Assembly: GCA_963666825.2 (NCBI GenBank) | Contig: OY763044.2 | Span: 1,984,001-2,048,000, forward strand | Source: Saccharicrinis sp963666825 | GTDB taxonomy: Bacteria; Bacteroidota; Bacteroidia; Bacteroidales; Marinilabiliaceae | DNA length: 64,000 nt | Reading direction: 5' to 3' | Shown here: one piece after another, positions 45,781 to 54,272 of the stretch | Layout: each line of letters begins with the position of its first letter | Position numbering within the stretch: position 1 is the stretch's first letter | Made by a program: the position numbers and the translations under genes | Notes under the pieces: generated by a model | What the model saw: only the letters and a program-made list of their open reading frames with translations | The model's database searches: none | What the model was told of the DNA's origin: nothing

Positions 45781-45857
45781 CAATTTATTTTTGGATGTAT
45801 ACTTTTTCTTATTATTGAATAAGTATATAAACAATGAATCTTCTAATGTATATTGTT

Positions 45858-45960
45858 ATTGCATACAAATCCATTATGCAGGACTGATAAGTGAAAATCA
45901 AATATTTATAAAGAAAAAATCCCTTAACAACTACACTAGTTAAGGGATCTTGTATGCAAT
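45858..45960. repeat. Inverted repeat enclosing the terminator hairpin
   Basis: ATTGCATACAAATCC at 45858-45872 is complementary, with one extra base, to the segment 45945-45960 (GGATCTTGTATGCAAT). The right arm shares GGAT with the inner terminator stem 45919-45948, so the two pairings exclude each other in part. It might be a 103-bp MITE-like unit or an alternative-fold control element; no target duplication is seen. Confidence 0.5.
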
Positions 45961-45985
45961 TCCAAGAAGTTTATGAAACCTTGGC
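45913..45985 (-). ncRNA. Candidate small RNA (about 73 nt)
   Basis: On the minus strand, five bases after a promoter-like TATATTCG, a hairpin begins (CCAAG-GTTT-CAT-AAAC-tt-CTTGG, 45984-45962). After an 11-nt single-stranded stretch (around TTGCATACAAG) comes a 10-bp terminator hairpin GTTAAGGGAT-type (45948-45919) and a run of T residues. There is no start codon with a meaningful ORF. The arrangement promoter, 5' hairpin, linker, intrinsic terminator is what a trans-acting small RNA looks like; expression is unproven. Confidence 0.5.
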
Positions 45986-45989
45986 GTAA

Positions 45990-46018
45990 CGAATATACTG
46001 ATTAATTTTTATTTACAA
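45990..46018 (-). promoter_or_regulatory. Promoter of the candidate small RNA
   Basis: Minus-strand TTG (46018-46016) and TATATTCG (45997-45990, one mismatch to TAnnTTTG) are 18 bp apart, close to the normal Bacteroidota spacing; the expected start is about 45985. Confidence 0.45.
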
Positions 46019-46585
46019 CACTATATTTTTCGACTAATTGACATTAAAGTTTTGTAATATGAGATAGTTAATATAAATCTTCAATTCTTACATCCAAAAT
46101 CTGTACTCATACAAAACCAATATTTTAAACTATTTCATCCTCTCCCATAGATTAACCTACGCTTATTTTAAATCTAAATTTAGGATATATAGAATCCTAT
46201 CAACATTAAACTTCTTCATAAGTGTATTTAGATTTCTGTAATAAATATTTATGATTTGATCTTTCAATAACTCCAATATTAAGAATATTGACTCTTTTTA
46301 TGAACTTACCCTATATTAACACGAAAAATAATTAACGCAAAATTTCTTTAATTAATGTTAACAACATGATTTTACTCATAATTCTTGTGCTGTAAAACAC
46401 ATTTTAAACTGTTACTAATTGATTTTTTTCTAAAAACAGTGATTAAAATCACGTTTTTTGACTCTTTGAGGATAGTAAATACATTGGGATGGTAATATTA
46501 CGGAAATATTTCTTTATATCAAAAAGCATGTTATAAAATATGCTTAAACTTTGTTATAACACTATTATTATATACACTCTTTGAT

Positions 46586-46593
46586 TATTTTTG
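46586..46593 (+). promoter_or_regulatory. Probable -7 element of the carboxyltransferase gene
   Basis: TATTTTTG matches TAnnTTTG and lies 42 bp ahead of the ATG. The expected -33 TTG is not at normal spacing. Confidence 0.5.
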
Positions 46594-46635
46594 TGTCAAA
46601 ATAAAATTCATTAATAACCGTAGCAAACCAAAAAC

Positions 46636-48789
46636 ATGTCAAAAAAATTATTGATTAGAGACCTAACGCTTAGAGATGGTCAGCAGTCGTTATTCGCTAC
46701 CAGATTACGACAAGAGCAAATTGATAGAGTTCTTCCTTTTTATAAGGATGCAAACTTCTATGCAATGGAAGTATGGGGTGGAGCTGTACCTGATTCTGTA
46801 ATGCGTTACCTAAACGAGAACCCTTGGACACGTCTTCAGACAATTAAAAAAGCCGTAGGTGATGTTAGTAAACTTACTGCTTTATCAAGAGGACGTAACT
46901 TATTTGGTTATACACCTTATACTAACGAAATTATTGATGGATTCTGTAAAAACGCCATTGATTCAGGACTAGGTATCATGCGTATCTTTGATGCATTAAA
47001 TGATATCAACAATGTAAAGTCTACCATTAAATATGTAAAACAACACGGAGGTATTGCTGACTGTGCTGTTTGTTACACTATTGACCCTGTTTATCCTGAG
47101 CCACCAAAGAAAAAAGGATTAGCTGGATTATTTGGTAAAAAAGAAAAAGGTCAGGAACCAGTATTTACAGATGAATACTTTATTAATAAAGCTAAAGCTC
47201 TTGAAGAATTAGGAGCTGATATGATTACTATTAAAGATATGAGTGGACTTATTCCTCCAACTCGTGTTTCTAAATTAGTAACAGACTTTAAGAAAAGTGT
47301 TAAAATCCCAGTTGATTTCCACACACACTGTACTCCAGGATATGGATTAGCAGCTGTATTATCTGCAATTATTGCAGGTGTTGACATCGTTGATACAAAC
47401 ATCTGGAACTTTGCAGGAGGACCAGCAGCACCAGCTATCGAATTAATCTACTTATTTACTAAGAAATTAGGAATTGAGATGGATGTTAACATGGAAGCCG
47501 TTGCTAAAATCAATGCTGAGTTAGTAAACATCAGAAAAGAATTAGCAGATGTAGACGGAGTAAAAATATTCCCTAATCCATTTAACCCTCTTACTGATGA
47601 GCTTCCAGCTAATATCGAAGCTGAATTCGACAAAGCTATTGAGTCAGCTAAAGCAGGTAAAGAAGAAGCTTTATTAGATGCTTGTCATGCAATTGAGGAT
47701 TATTTCAACTTCCCAAAACCAAACAACCTGGTTAAGGATGCTGAGATCCCAGGTGGAATGTACACTAACATGGTAGCTCAGTTAAAAGCTCTAAAATCAG
47801 AAGATATTTTAGAGGATGCTATGAAATTAATTCCTACAGTACGTATGGATGCTGGTTTACCTCCATTGGTAACTCCAACAAGCCAGATCGTAGGTGCTCA
47901 GGCTGTTAACTGCGCCATGGACCTTAAAAAAGGTAGCGCTATGTACACCAATGTATCAAATCAATTTATCAGTTTGGTAAAAGGTGAATATGGTAAAACT
48001 CCTATTCCGGTAAAACCAGAATTCAGAGAAAAAATTTGTGGACATAGCGATGAGCGTCCATTTGATACCTCTACATATAAAATGCAACCAAATCCAGTAT
48101 TGGAAGACTTTGGTGGTGTTAAATTAGCTGAAAACGAAGAGGAAGTATTATTACTTGAATTATTCCCAATGGTTGCTAAAGGTTATTTAACCGGAGTTAA
48201 AAAAGCTGCTTGGGAAGCAAAACAAGCTAAAGAACCTAAAAAAGAGGTTGTAGCTGAAGAAGCTCCTAAAAAAGAAGCACCTAAAGCAACAGGTAAAAAA
48301 GTTACGATCCCAATGCCGGGAAGAATCTTACAATACCTTGTAAAACCTGGTGATAAAGTAGAAAAAGGACAAACTGTTGCTACTTTAGAAGCTATGAAAA
48401 TGGAAAACAGTATCACTGCTGACTTTGCCGGATATGTTAACACATTAATGGCTGCTGAAGGTGATACATTACCAGCTGATGCTCCAATTATGGACATCGT
48501 TGATGCTCCGGTTGTAACAGAAGCTCCTGCTTCAGAAGCTGCTCCAAAAGCTGCAGCTAAAGCTACAGGACCAACAAAAGCTGTTAACGTTCCAATGCCT
48601 GGTAAAATTTTAGATATTCAGGTTAATCCTGGTGATAAAATTGAAAAAGGTCAGGTTGTTGTAATTCTTGAAGCTATGAAAATGGAAAATAGCATTACAA
48701 GTGACTTCGCTGGAACTGTAAATGATATTTTTGTAAATGTAGGCGACACTGTTGCTGCTGATACAAAAATTCTTGATGTAGTACAATAA
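46636..48789 (+). CDS. Biotin-dependent carboxyltransferase (pyruvate carboxylase B / oxaloacetate decarboxylase alpha type) with two biotinyl domains
   Basis: A 717-residue enzyme. Residues 1-280 form the HMGL-like carboxyltransferase barrel with RDLTLRDGQQS at the start and the metal ligands His229 and His231 in DFHTHC; ITIKDMSG carries the likely active-site Lys. Residues ~290-490 are the PYC_OADA conserved domain. The tail holds two biotinyl domains in tandem, each with EAMKMEN; biotin lysines are ~588 and ~682, separated by an Ala/Pro-rich linker. Such proteins link oxaloacetate and pyruvate with a separate biotin carboxylase or a Na+-pumping decarboxylase beta subunit; neither gene is in the window. 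Two carrier domains are unusual. Confidence 0.88.
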   Translation: MSKKLLIRDLTLRDGQQSLFATRLRQEQIDRVLPFYKDANFYAMEVWGGAVPDSVMRYLNENPWTRLQTIKKAVGDVSKLTALSRGRNLFGYTPYTNEIIDGFCKNAIDSGLGIMRIFDALNDINNVKSTIKYVKQHGGIADCAVCYTIDPVYPEPPKKKGLAGLFGKKEKGQEPVFTDEYFINKAKALEELGADMITIKDMSGLIPPTRVSKLVTDFKKSVKIPVDFHTHCTPGYGLAAVLSAIIAGVDIVDTNIWNFAGGPAAPAIELIYLFTKKLGIEMDVNMEAVAKINAELVNIRKELADVDGVKIFPNPFNPLTDELPANIEAEFDKAIESAKAGKEEALLDACHAIEDYFNFPKPNNLVKDAEIPGGMYTNMVAQLKALKSEDILEDAMKLIPTVRMDAGLPPLVTPTSQIVGAQAVNCAMDLKKGSAMYTNVSNQFISLVKGEYGKTPIPVKPEFREKICGHSDERPFDTSTYKMQPNPVLEDFGGVKLAENEEEVLLLELFPMVAKGYLTGVKKAAWEAKQAKEPKKEVVAEEAPKKEAPKATGKKVTIPMPGRILQYLVKPGDKVEKGQTVATLEAMKMENSITADFAGYVNTLMAAEGDTLPADAPIMDIVDAPVVTEAPASEAAPKAAAKATGPTKAVNVPMPGKILDIQVNPGDKIEKGQVVVILEAMKMENSITSDFAGTVNDIFVNVGDTVAADTKILDVVQ

Positions 48790-48801
48790 TCTAATTAGAT
48801 A

Positions 48802-48832
48802 AGAACAAGAGCCTGGTTCTTGTTCTCTTTTT
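48802..48832 (+). terminator. Terminator after the carboxyltransferase gene
   Basis: AGAACAAGA (802-810) pairs with TCTTGTTCT (818-826) over a 7-nt loop and is followed by CTTTTT. Confidence 0.85.
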
Positions 48833-48860
48833 GCATCATCATCTATATTATATAAAGAAG

Positions 48861-48894
48861 AAGCCCGAATTGATTTTTCAGTTCGGGCTTTTTA
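48861..48894. terminator. Second terminator between convergent genes
   Basis: A GC-rich 9-bp stem AAGCCCGAA / TTCGGGCTT (861-869 with 882-890) with T residues on the plus side; on the minus side it follows the M19 gene by about 40 bp. Confidence 0.8.
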
Positions 48895-48930
48895 CATGTC
48901 TTTACTTGATATATTTTTTAATAAAAATAC

Positions 48931-50418
48931 TTACTTATAATTCCGTATCACAAAATCATAAACATTCTGATACATTATTTTTTCCAAAATTGTTTCTATC
49001 GATAATCCCATAGTTAGCACTTCAAAATCATTGTTATCGCTGAAATAAGCCAATAAAGCATCCATTAAATTTTTATACTCATCTGCAACAATAAATGAGT
49101 CAACAGGATTAATCATTCCATCAAAATCAGTACCCAAACCAATTGAACTCCATACTTTCACCTTATCAACTTCACTTTCAACAGAGTCAATATAAGCCTT
49201 TGCTATTTCTATAATATTATCACCAATCTGTTTAGTCCAAAATCTGACTACCTTTTTATCATTGTTTTTGATTTCTCTATTTGAGAATTTATCTGCTTCC
49301 TTAATGATCACTTCACCCGATAAAATTCTCTGATCCAAATTCAAGCCAATTATACCACCTGAACTCACAATAATTCTCACTTCTTCCTTAGATAAATTTA
49401 TACTCCAAGGGTTAAAATCCTTCGAATTTTTATATTTTGTTTTATCGGTATCTGGTAAAACAATTGAATCCAGTATTGTTTCATGATTTCCAAATCCCAT
49501 ATGACTTGCAATAATTGGTATTCTTTCACTTGGAGCTTTTCCTTCGTTATACTTTGCTATTTTATTATAATACCAAATTCGGGCTGACACACTCATGTGT
49601 TTTGTGTCAATTAAAATTCGTTTCCCATTTCCTTTATATTTTCCAATACCCAATAGGCAATCTATAACATCTTCTCCTCTGGGATTTACAGGTTCATTTA
49701 AGCCAACCTGCTGATGTAACAAAAAAGATGCAGCACCATCTGGAATACTACGCGCATGCCCCAACATACCATTATAAAAATGGTGAGACATAGTTACATA
49801 CAATGGAACATACTCCCATCTCCTTTTAACTTTTTCAATGTTACTTATAGTTGTTTTGTGAACATTAGGATCATGAATCACCTGATCTGCATTACCTGAG
49901 ATTAAAGAATGCGCCCCTTCAATAGAAGGAATTACAATAATTACATTTTCATCGCTTTCATACTGTTCAATATCCATGGCATCTTTAGCCAACACATATT
50001 TCCAATCTTCTCCATTTACCTTATGAACTTTATTATTCTCTAATTTTAAAAACTCATACTCTTTTTCGAGAAATTCAAAATAGTTAAAAGCATCACTTTG
50101 TACAGTATTGATGTAGTCAATAGGTAGGTGACTAATGAAAAATTTAGCTATAATATCAGAGATATCTCCTTCTCCTATTATTGCAGGATCCAGCCAACTT
50201 TGTTCCAAAGGATACAACGTAGCCACAATCAGTTTTACATTTCCCCTGGCTAAAGCCGGCATGCTGGTTTGAAAGTATTCCGGATAGGGACTATCTCTCT
50301 GACGTTTTTTAGGTTTGTTATCACTCCATAATGAGTTTTTCTTTCTTTTTCCTGCCTCTTTAAATGCAAAGGGATGCATTGTTGGATGACAATGCAAATC
50401 AGCAAAAATCTTCTTCAT
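48931..50418 (-). CDS. M19-family (renal dipeptidase-like) metallopeptidase
   Basis: A 495-residue amidohydrolase-fold protein. The zinc site can be traced: HCHP near the start (KIFADLHCHPTMHPF), the bridging Glu in VIPSIEGAHS, His in TMSHHFYNG, His in IIASHMGFGN and Asp in GLGTDFDGM. No signal peptide is seen, so it is cytoplasmic. It is longer than the usual 350-420 residues, owing to an expanded N-terminal third (charged KKRQRDSPYPEY region). Family members hydrolyse dipeptides, often with D-residues; the substrate here is unknown. Confidence 0.85.
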   Translation of the reverse strand: MKKIFADLHCHPTMHPFAFKEAGKRKKNSLWSDNKPKKRQRDSPYPEYFQTSMPALARGNVKLIVATLYPLEQSWLDPAIIGEGDISDIIAKFFISHLPIDYINTVQSDAFNYFEFLEKEYEFLKLENNKVHKVNGEDWKYVLAKDAMDIEQYESDENVIIVIPSIEGAHSLISGNADQVIHDPNVHKTTISNIEKVKRRWEYVPLYVTMSHHFYNGMLGHARSIPDGAASFLLHQQVGLNEPVNPRGEDVIDCLLGIGKYKGNGKRILIDTKHMSVSARIWYYNKIAKYNEGKAPSERIPIIASHMGFGNHETILDSIVLPDTDKTKYKNSKDFNPWSINLSKEEVRIIVSSGGIIGLNLDQRILSGEVIIKEADKFSNREIKNNDKKVVRFWTKQIGDNIIEIAKAYIDSVESEVDKVKVWSSIGLGTDFDGMINPVDSFIVADEYKNLMDALLAYFSDNNDFEVLTMGLSIETILEKIMYQNVYDFVIRNYK

Positions 50419-50588
50419 AGTTATTTTTAGTTATAGTTCTTAGCTTTTGGCTATTTGTTGATAGAATTAAAATGCACAATAGTAAAGCCAAAACAAATCT
50501 AATTGCAACATTAGCACTTCATTATTTGTACTAACCTTCCCCTTTATTCTTTTCTTAATACTAAATAATGAAGCTATGGGATAATTAA

Positions 50589-51116
50589 TCACTTGTCACT
50601 TTCTAAATCAACTACTTCAACATTATATACAATGCTTTTTCTACCAGGAATTTTATCATCGTCACCCACTAATCCATATGCACGGTGTGGAGGCATAATA
50701 AAAGTGGCCTTTGATCCCTTTTTTAATAATAAGATTCCTTCTTCCAAACCGGTTTCAACTCCGCCCTGCCCTACTTTAAATTTTTTATTTCCTAATGAAT
50801 CAGAAGAATAACAAAGTGTACCATCTAATAATGATATTAAATATGATATTTCAACCACATCTCCTTTTGTTACCATAGCTCCCGTACCCTCTTCATCTAT
50901 ACGATACCATAATCCGGTTTTGGTTTCCTTCATATCAAGATTATTCTCCTCAATATATTCCTTAATAGCATCAGCATCCAAGGTAACCATCCTCCTGTTC
51001 AATGAAATTAATTCTTCAGCAGTAGGTCTGCGTTTTTGTTCCTTATCTTTATTTTGCACTGCGCACGAAGCCAAAAATCCAATAAGTAATCCTATCGTAA
51101 TATAAACTCTAATCAT
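50589..51116 (-). CDS. FKBP-type peptidyl-prolyl isomerase lipoprotein
   Basis: A 175-residue lipoprotein (lipobox FLASC, Cys ~18). The C-terminal ~110 residues are an FKBP domain: KGDVVEISYLISLLDGTLCYSS, VGQGGVETGLEEGILLLKKGSKATFIMPPHRAYG and IPGRKSIVYNVEVVDLE. It should speed proline cis-trans isomerisation of envelope proteins. It begins one base after the stop of the DHH phosphoesterase gene, so the two are co-transcribed. Confidence 0.92.
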   Translation of the reverse strand: MIRVYITIGLLIGFLASCAVQNKDKEQKRRPTAEELISLNRRMVTLDADAIKEYIEENNLDMKETKTGLWYRIDEEGTGAMVTKGDVVEISYLISLLDGTLCYSSDSLGNKKFKVGQGGVETGLEEGILLLKKGSKATFIMPPHRAYGLVGDDDKIPGRKSIVYNVEVVDLESDK

Positions 51117-51117
51117 A

Positions 51118-52140
51118 TTATTTACTTTCTAAATAATTCTGGTAAAATTTTGCAATTTCAAGTTTGAATTTTTCAATGGTATCTTCCATATTTAATTGCG
51201 ACTCCCCTCCTGCTGCATTTCTATGACCACCACCATTAAAATTCATTTCTGAAAACTGATTTACAGGAAAGTCACCTCTTGATCTGAAAGAACATTTTAC
51301 TTTATCATCTTTCTCCATAAAAAATGCCGAGATATTAATCCCCTCAATACCTAATGGATAATTTACAAATCCCTCAGTATCTCCTTGCTGAAAGTTATAT
51401 TTTTCTAACTCATCTTTACTTAACCACAAATAGGCTGCGTTTTGATCTGGCAATAAAAACATTTTTTCACCAAGTACATGACCTAAAAGTTTCATACGAT
51501 AAAATGAATTACTATGAAATACCAGTTCATGAATTTTATCCTTATTAATTCCTTTTTCAAGCAGTTTAGCTACTACTCTATAGGTATCAGGATTTGATGA
51601 ATTATAACTTAACGATCCCGTATCTGTCATAATACCAGTATAAAAACACTCTGCAGCAAATTCATTAACATACTGATCAAAACCTACCTTATTAATAAGG
51701 TTATATACCAATTCGCAAGTAGATGATGATTCTGGAACCGAAATCATAATTTCAACAATGTCATCTGGATAAGGGTGATGATCAATCATAATTTTTTCAC
51801 CGGAAAAATCTGCAATAAGACCACTCATCTCACCAACTCTTTTCAGACTGTTAAAGTCAACAAATATCAACACTTCAGCTTCTGAAATTCTTTTCGTAGC
51901 AGCTTCTTTTTGTTCTTCATATACCAAAACATCATCTGCACCATTCATCCAACTTAAAAACCGGGGAAAACCAGAAGGTGTAACAACCTGAACTTCCTTA
52001 TTCATTCCTTTCAACACATTTTTTAGTCCTAATGATGAGCCCATTGCATCACCGTCAGGATTTAAATGAGGAATAATTACTATATTATGAACACTGTTAA
52101 TCTTTTCTTTAAACTGAACCAGAATTTTATTATCAATCAT
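51118..52140 (-). CDS. DHH/DHHA1 phosphoesterase (NrnA-like)
   Basis: A 340-residue soluble enzyme. The DHH domain shows HLNPDGDAMGSSLGL (25-39), VDFNS (~94-98) and the defining DHH at 120-122; the DHHA1 substrate domain ends with FNGGGHRNAAGG. This is the stand-alone build of NrnA oligoribonuclease/pAp phosphatase and of DhhP-type enzymes that split pApA or cyclic di-AMP. As CdaA is encoded 15 kb away, a role in cyclic di-AMP turnover is possible but not shown. It is divergent from ndk. Confidence 0.92.
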   Translation of the reverse strand: MIDNKILVQFKEKINSVHNIVIIPHLNPDGDAMGSSLGLKNVLKGMNKEVQVVTPSGFPRFLSWMNGADDVLVYEEQKEAATKRISEAEVLIFVDFNSLKRVGEMSGLIADFSGEKIMIDHHPYPDDIVEIMISVPESSSTCELVYNLINKVGFDQYVNEFAAECFYTGIMTDTGSLSYNSSNPDTYRVVAKLLEKGINKDKIHELVFHSNSFYRMKLLGHVLGEKMFLLPDQNAAYLWLSKDELEKYNFQQGDTEGFVNYPLGIEGINISAFFMEKDDKVKCSFRSRGDFPVNQFSEMNFNGGGHRNAAGGESQLNMEDTIEKFKLEIAKFYQNYLESK

Positions 52141-52253
52141 TACTTAATTTTTAATCATCAAATATAGTTAAATAAAGAAGACTGAATTTTGAGTTATTCG
52201 AAAATATTCCTAATATTAAATTCTTCAATGTAGAATAAATTAAACATACACTT

Positions 52254-52673
52254 ATGGCAGGAAATAAAACTTTAACAATCATTAAACCTTTTGCGGTAAA
52301 AAAGAGAAATTTAGGTGCCATACTAGCAAAAATAGAGGAAGCAGGATTCCGATTCTGTGCTATTAAAACCCTAAAATTAGATAAACACGAAGCTGAAGAA
52401 TTTTATATCGAGCACAAAGAAAGACCTTTTTTTGAAGAGTTGACAGAGTTTATGTCATCCGGACCAATCACAGCTGCGATTCTTGAAAAAGAAAATGCGG
52501 TTGAGGACTTTAGATTTTTAATTGGTGCTACTGATCCTTCTGAAGCCAAAGAAGGTACCATCAGAAAAATGTTTGCTACAGACAAAGCACATAACGCAAT
52601 TCACGGATCAGATAGCGATACAAGTGCTGAGCGAGAATGTGACTTCTTTTTTAGTAAAAGAGAAAGGTTATAA
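52254..52673 (+). CDS. ndk: Nucleoside diphosphate kinase
   Basis: A 139-residue enzyme that balances nucleoside triphosphates through a phospho-His intermediate. The start NKTLTIIKPFAVKKR, the Kpn-region segment and the active-site His117 in NAIHGSDS are all present. Length is normal. Monocistronic, with a terminator behind it. Confidence 0.97.
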   Translation: MAGNKTLTIIKPFAVKKRNLGAILAKIEEAGFRFCAIKTLKLDKHEAEEFYIEHKERPFFEELTEFMSSGPITAAILEKENAVEDFRFLIGATDPSEAKEGTIRKMFATDKAHNAIHGSDSDTSAERECDFFFSKRERL

Positions 52674-52690
52674 TCATTACAAAATAAGTA

Positions 52691-52730
52691 AAGCTGGAAG
52701 CAAATAAATTAATCAACGTCTTCCAGTTTT
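52691..52730 (+). terminator. Terminator after ndk
   Basis: AAGCTGGAAG (691-700) pairs with CTTCCAGTTT (720-729, one G-T pair); T residues follow. Confidence 0.75.
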
Positions 52731-52918
52731 GCTAATAACTTTCAACTTCTTATTTCTAATTAAACATTGTGATTAGGGCATTTATACGATTTAATTATTC
52801 TTTCTCTCCAAAAAAAGAATATCCAAATTCAACCAAATTACAACAATATTATAATCGTATTCTACAAATAAACAAACAACATATCGTTATCAATTATTGC
52901 ATCAAATAAGTTATAAGA

Positions 52919-53746
52919 ATGAAAGAATCTAATAACAAGAAAAGTATTACTGAATCATCTTCTCTATTCAGTAATATAGAACATATGTCTGTACCGGAAA
53001 TATTATTTAATATTAATAACGAGGATGCCAAAGTACATAAGGCAGTACAGAAAGCTATTCCTCAAATTGAAAGATTGGTAGAGAATATAGAGATCAGAAT
53101 GAAACAGGGAGGACGAATTTTTTATCTGGGAGCAGGTACAAGTGGAAGGCTTGGTGTTTTAGATGCTTCAGAAGTCCCTCCTACATTTGGAGTCTCAGAA
53201 AATATTGTCATTGGATTAATAGCTGGTGGTGATATTGCACTAAGAAAAGCTGTAGAAGCTGCAGAAGATGATCCTGATAAAGCCTGGGAAGAGTTAATGA
53301 ATTACAATGTAAATCATTTAGATACTGTTATTGGAATTGCAGCTTCAGGTACCACACCCTATGTAATTGGGGGAATTAAACACGCCAGAGAAAATGGCCT
53401 GCTTACCGGTTGTATCACATGTAATCCTGAAAGCAAAATTGCTGATGCAACAGAGTTTCCTATTGAAGTGATAGTCGGACCTGAATTTATTACTGGTAGC
53501 ACGCGCTTAAAAGCAGGCACAGCGCAAAAAATGGTACTTAATATGATTACGACTACCATAATGATAAAAATGGGCCGTATTAAAGGAAACAAAATGGTGA
53601 ACATGCAGCTAACTAATAAGAAGCTGATTGACAGAGGATCCAGAATGATTATGGAAGAAACCAATCTTACCTACGAGCAATCAAAGGAACTTTTATTAAA
53701 ATATGGCTCTGTAAAAAAGGCTATTGACGTATTTAAAAACAGATAA
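52919..53746 (+). CDS. murQ: N-acetylmuramic acid 6-phosphate etherase
   Basis: A 275-residue SIS-domain enzyme of peptidoglycan recycling that removes the lactyl ether from MurNAc 6-phosphate to give GlcNAc 6-phosphate. GAGTSGRLGVLDASEVPPTFG (71-91) holds the phosphate-binding site and Glu85; AAEDDPDKA has the second active-site Glu (~116); GITSSGTTPY-type IAASGTTPYVIGG follows. No other mur recycling gene is adjacent. Confidence 0.97.
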   Translation: MKESNNKKSITESSSLFSNIEHMSVPEILFNINNEDAKVHKAVQKAIPQIERLVENIEIRMKQGGRIFYLGAGTSGRLGVLDASEVPPTFGVSENIVIGLIAGGDIALRKAVEAAEDDPDKAWEELMNYNVNHLDTVIGIAASGTTPYVIGGIKHARENGLLTGCITCNPESKIADATEFPIEVIVGPEFITGSTRLKAGTAQKMVLNMITTTIMIKMGRIKGNKMVNMQLTNKKLIDRGSRMIMEETNLTYEQSKELLLKYGSVKKAIDVFKNR

Positions 53747-53981
53747 TAACTCTTTTACTCAATAGACTGTTAGATTTTTGACTTATTTACAAAATGCTTA
53801 ATTTCAATTATTTACACATCTTACATTACAGATCACAAACTCTTATAAATCTGACAATTATAAATATTTACCAAACTATTGATATTTAAATCTATAATCA
53901 AAAAAATTAAAAGTGAGAAAATTACTTTATCCTTGTTCCTTTCTCTATGCTACCATTATCCTGGTTACCATGTTTCAGAAA

Positions 53982-54272
53982 TCATCTAATTACCATTGCC
54001 GTAACTACCTGATGACCTACCTCATTGTTTAAAGCATGCATTATTTTATCCCGAAGCATTAATAACTCATTACGCATAACACTGGAATTAATACTCACGT
54101 AAAGTGTTCCATTGTTCATAAAAATCTGAGTAGTAGCTCTCGCCACTGTTTTTCCAATTACTTTTTCCCAGGAACGCACCACTCTGTTTTCAAGCATTTT
54201 ATGATCCAGATGATCGCGTTTCAAAATCTCCGAAATAACTTCTCTTATTTTTACAGCTTCCTTCTTTTTCAT
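53982..54272 (-). CDS. DUF721 / DciA-like protein
   Basis: A 96-residue protein with the DUF721 pattern: VRSWEKVIGKTVARATTQIFMNNGTLYVSINSSVMRNELLMLRDKIMHALN. Members of this group include DciA, the loader of the replicative helicase DnaB in bacteria without DnaC. Its ATG shares one base with the recF stop (TAATG), so translation is coupled. Confidence 0.85.
   Translation of the reverse strand: MKKKEAVKIREVISEILKRDHLDHKMLENRVVRSWEKVIGKTVARATTQIFMNNGTLYVSINSSVMRNELLMLRDKIMHALNNEVGHQVVTAMVIR

Larger units (their letters stand above)
45781..46635. other. 855-bp intergenic region before the biotin carboxyltransferase gene
   Basis: I see no convincing ORF on either strand. The region holds a minus-strand candidate small RNA with promoter and terminator (45913-46018), a wider inverted repeat (45858-45960), a weak GTGATT/AATCAC hairpin with a T6 run at 46439-46459, a 10-bp palindrome GTAATATTAC at 46492-46501 and a -7 element for the next gene at 46586-46593. 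The rest is AT-rich without clear structure. Confidence 0.6.

Noticed and set aside
46439..46459. GTGATT/AATCAC hairpin with T6 as a true terminator
   Set aside because: The stem is short and AT-rich and no upstream plus-strand gene needs it; kept only as a note in the gap entry.
48831..49013. Small plus-strand ORF after the carboxyltransferase gene
   Set aside because: It runs through a terminator hairpin and into the antisense of the M19 gene.
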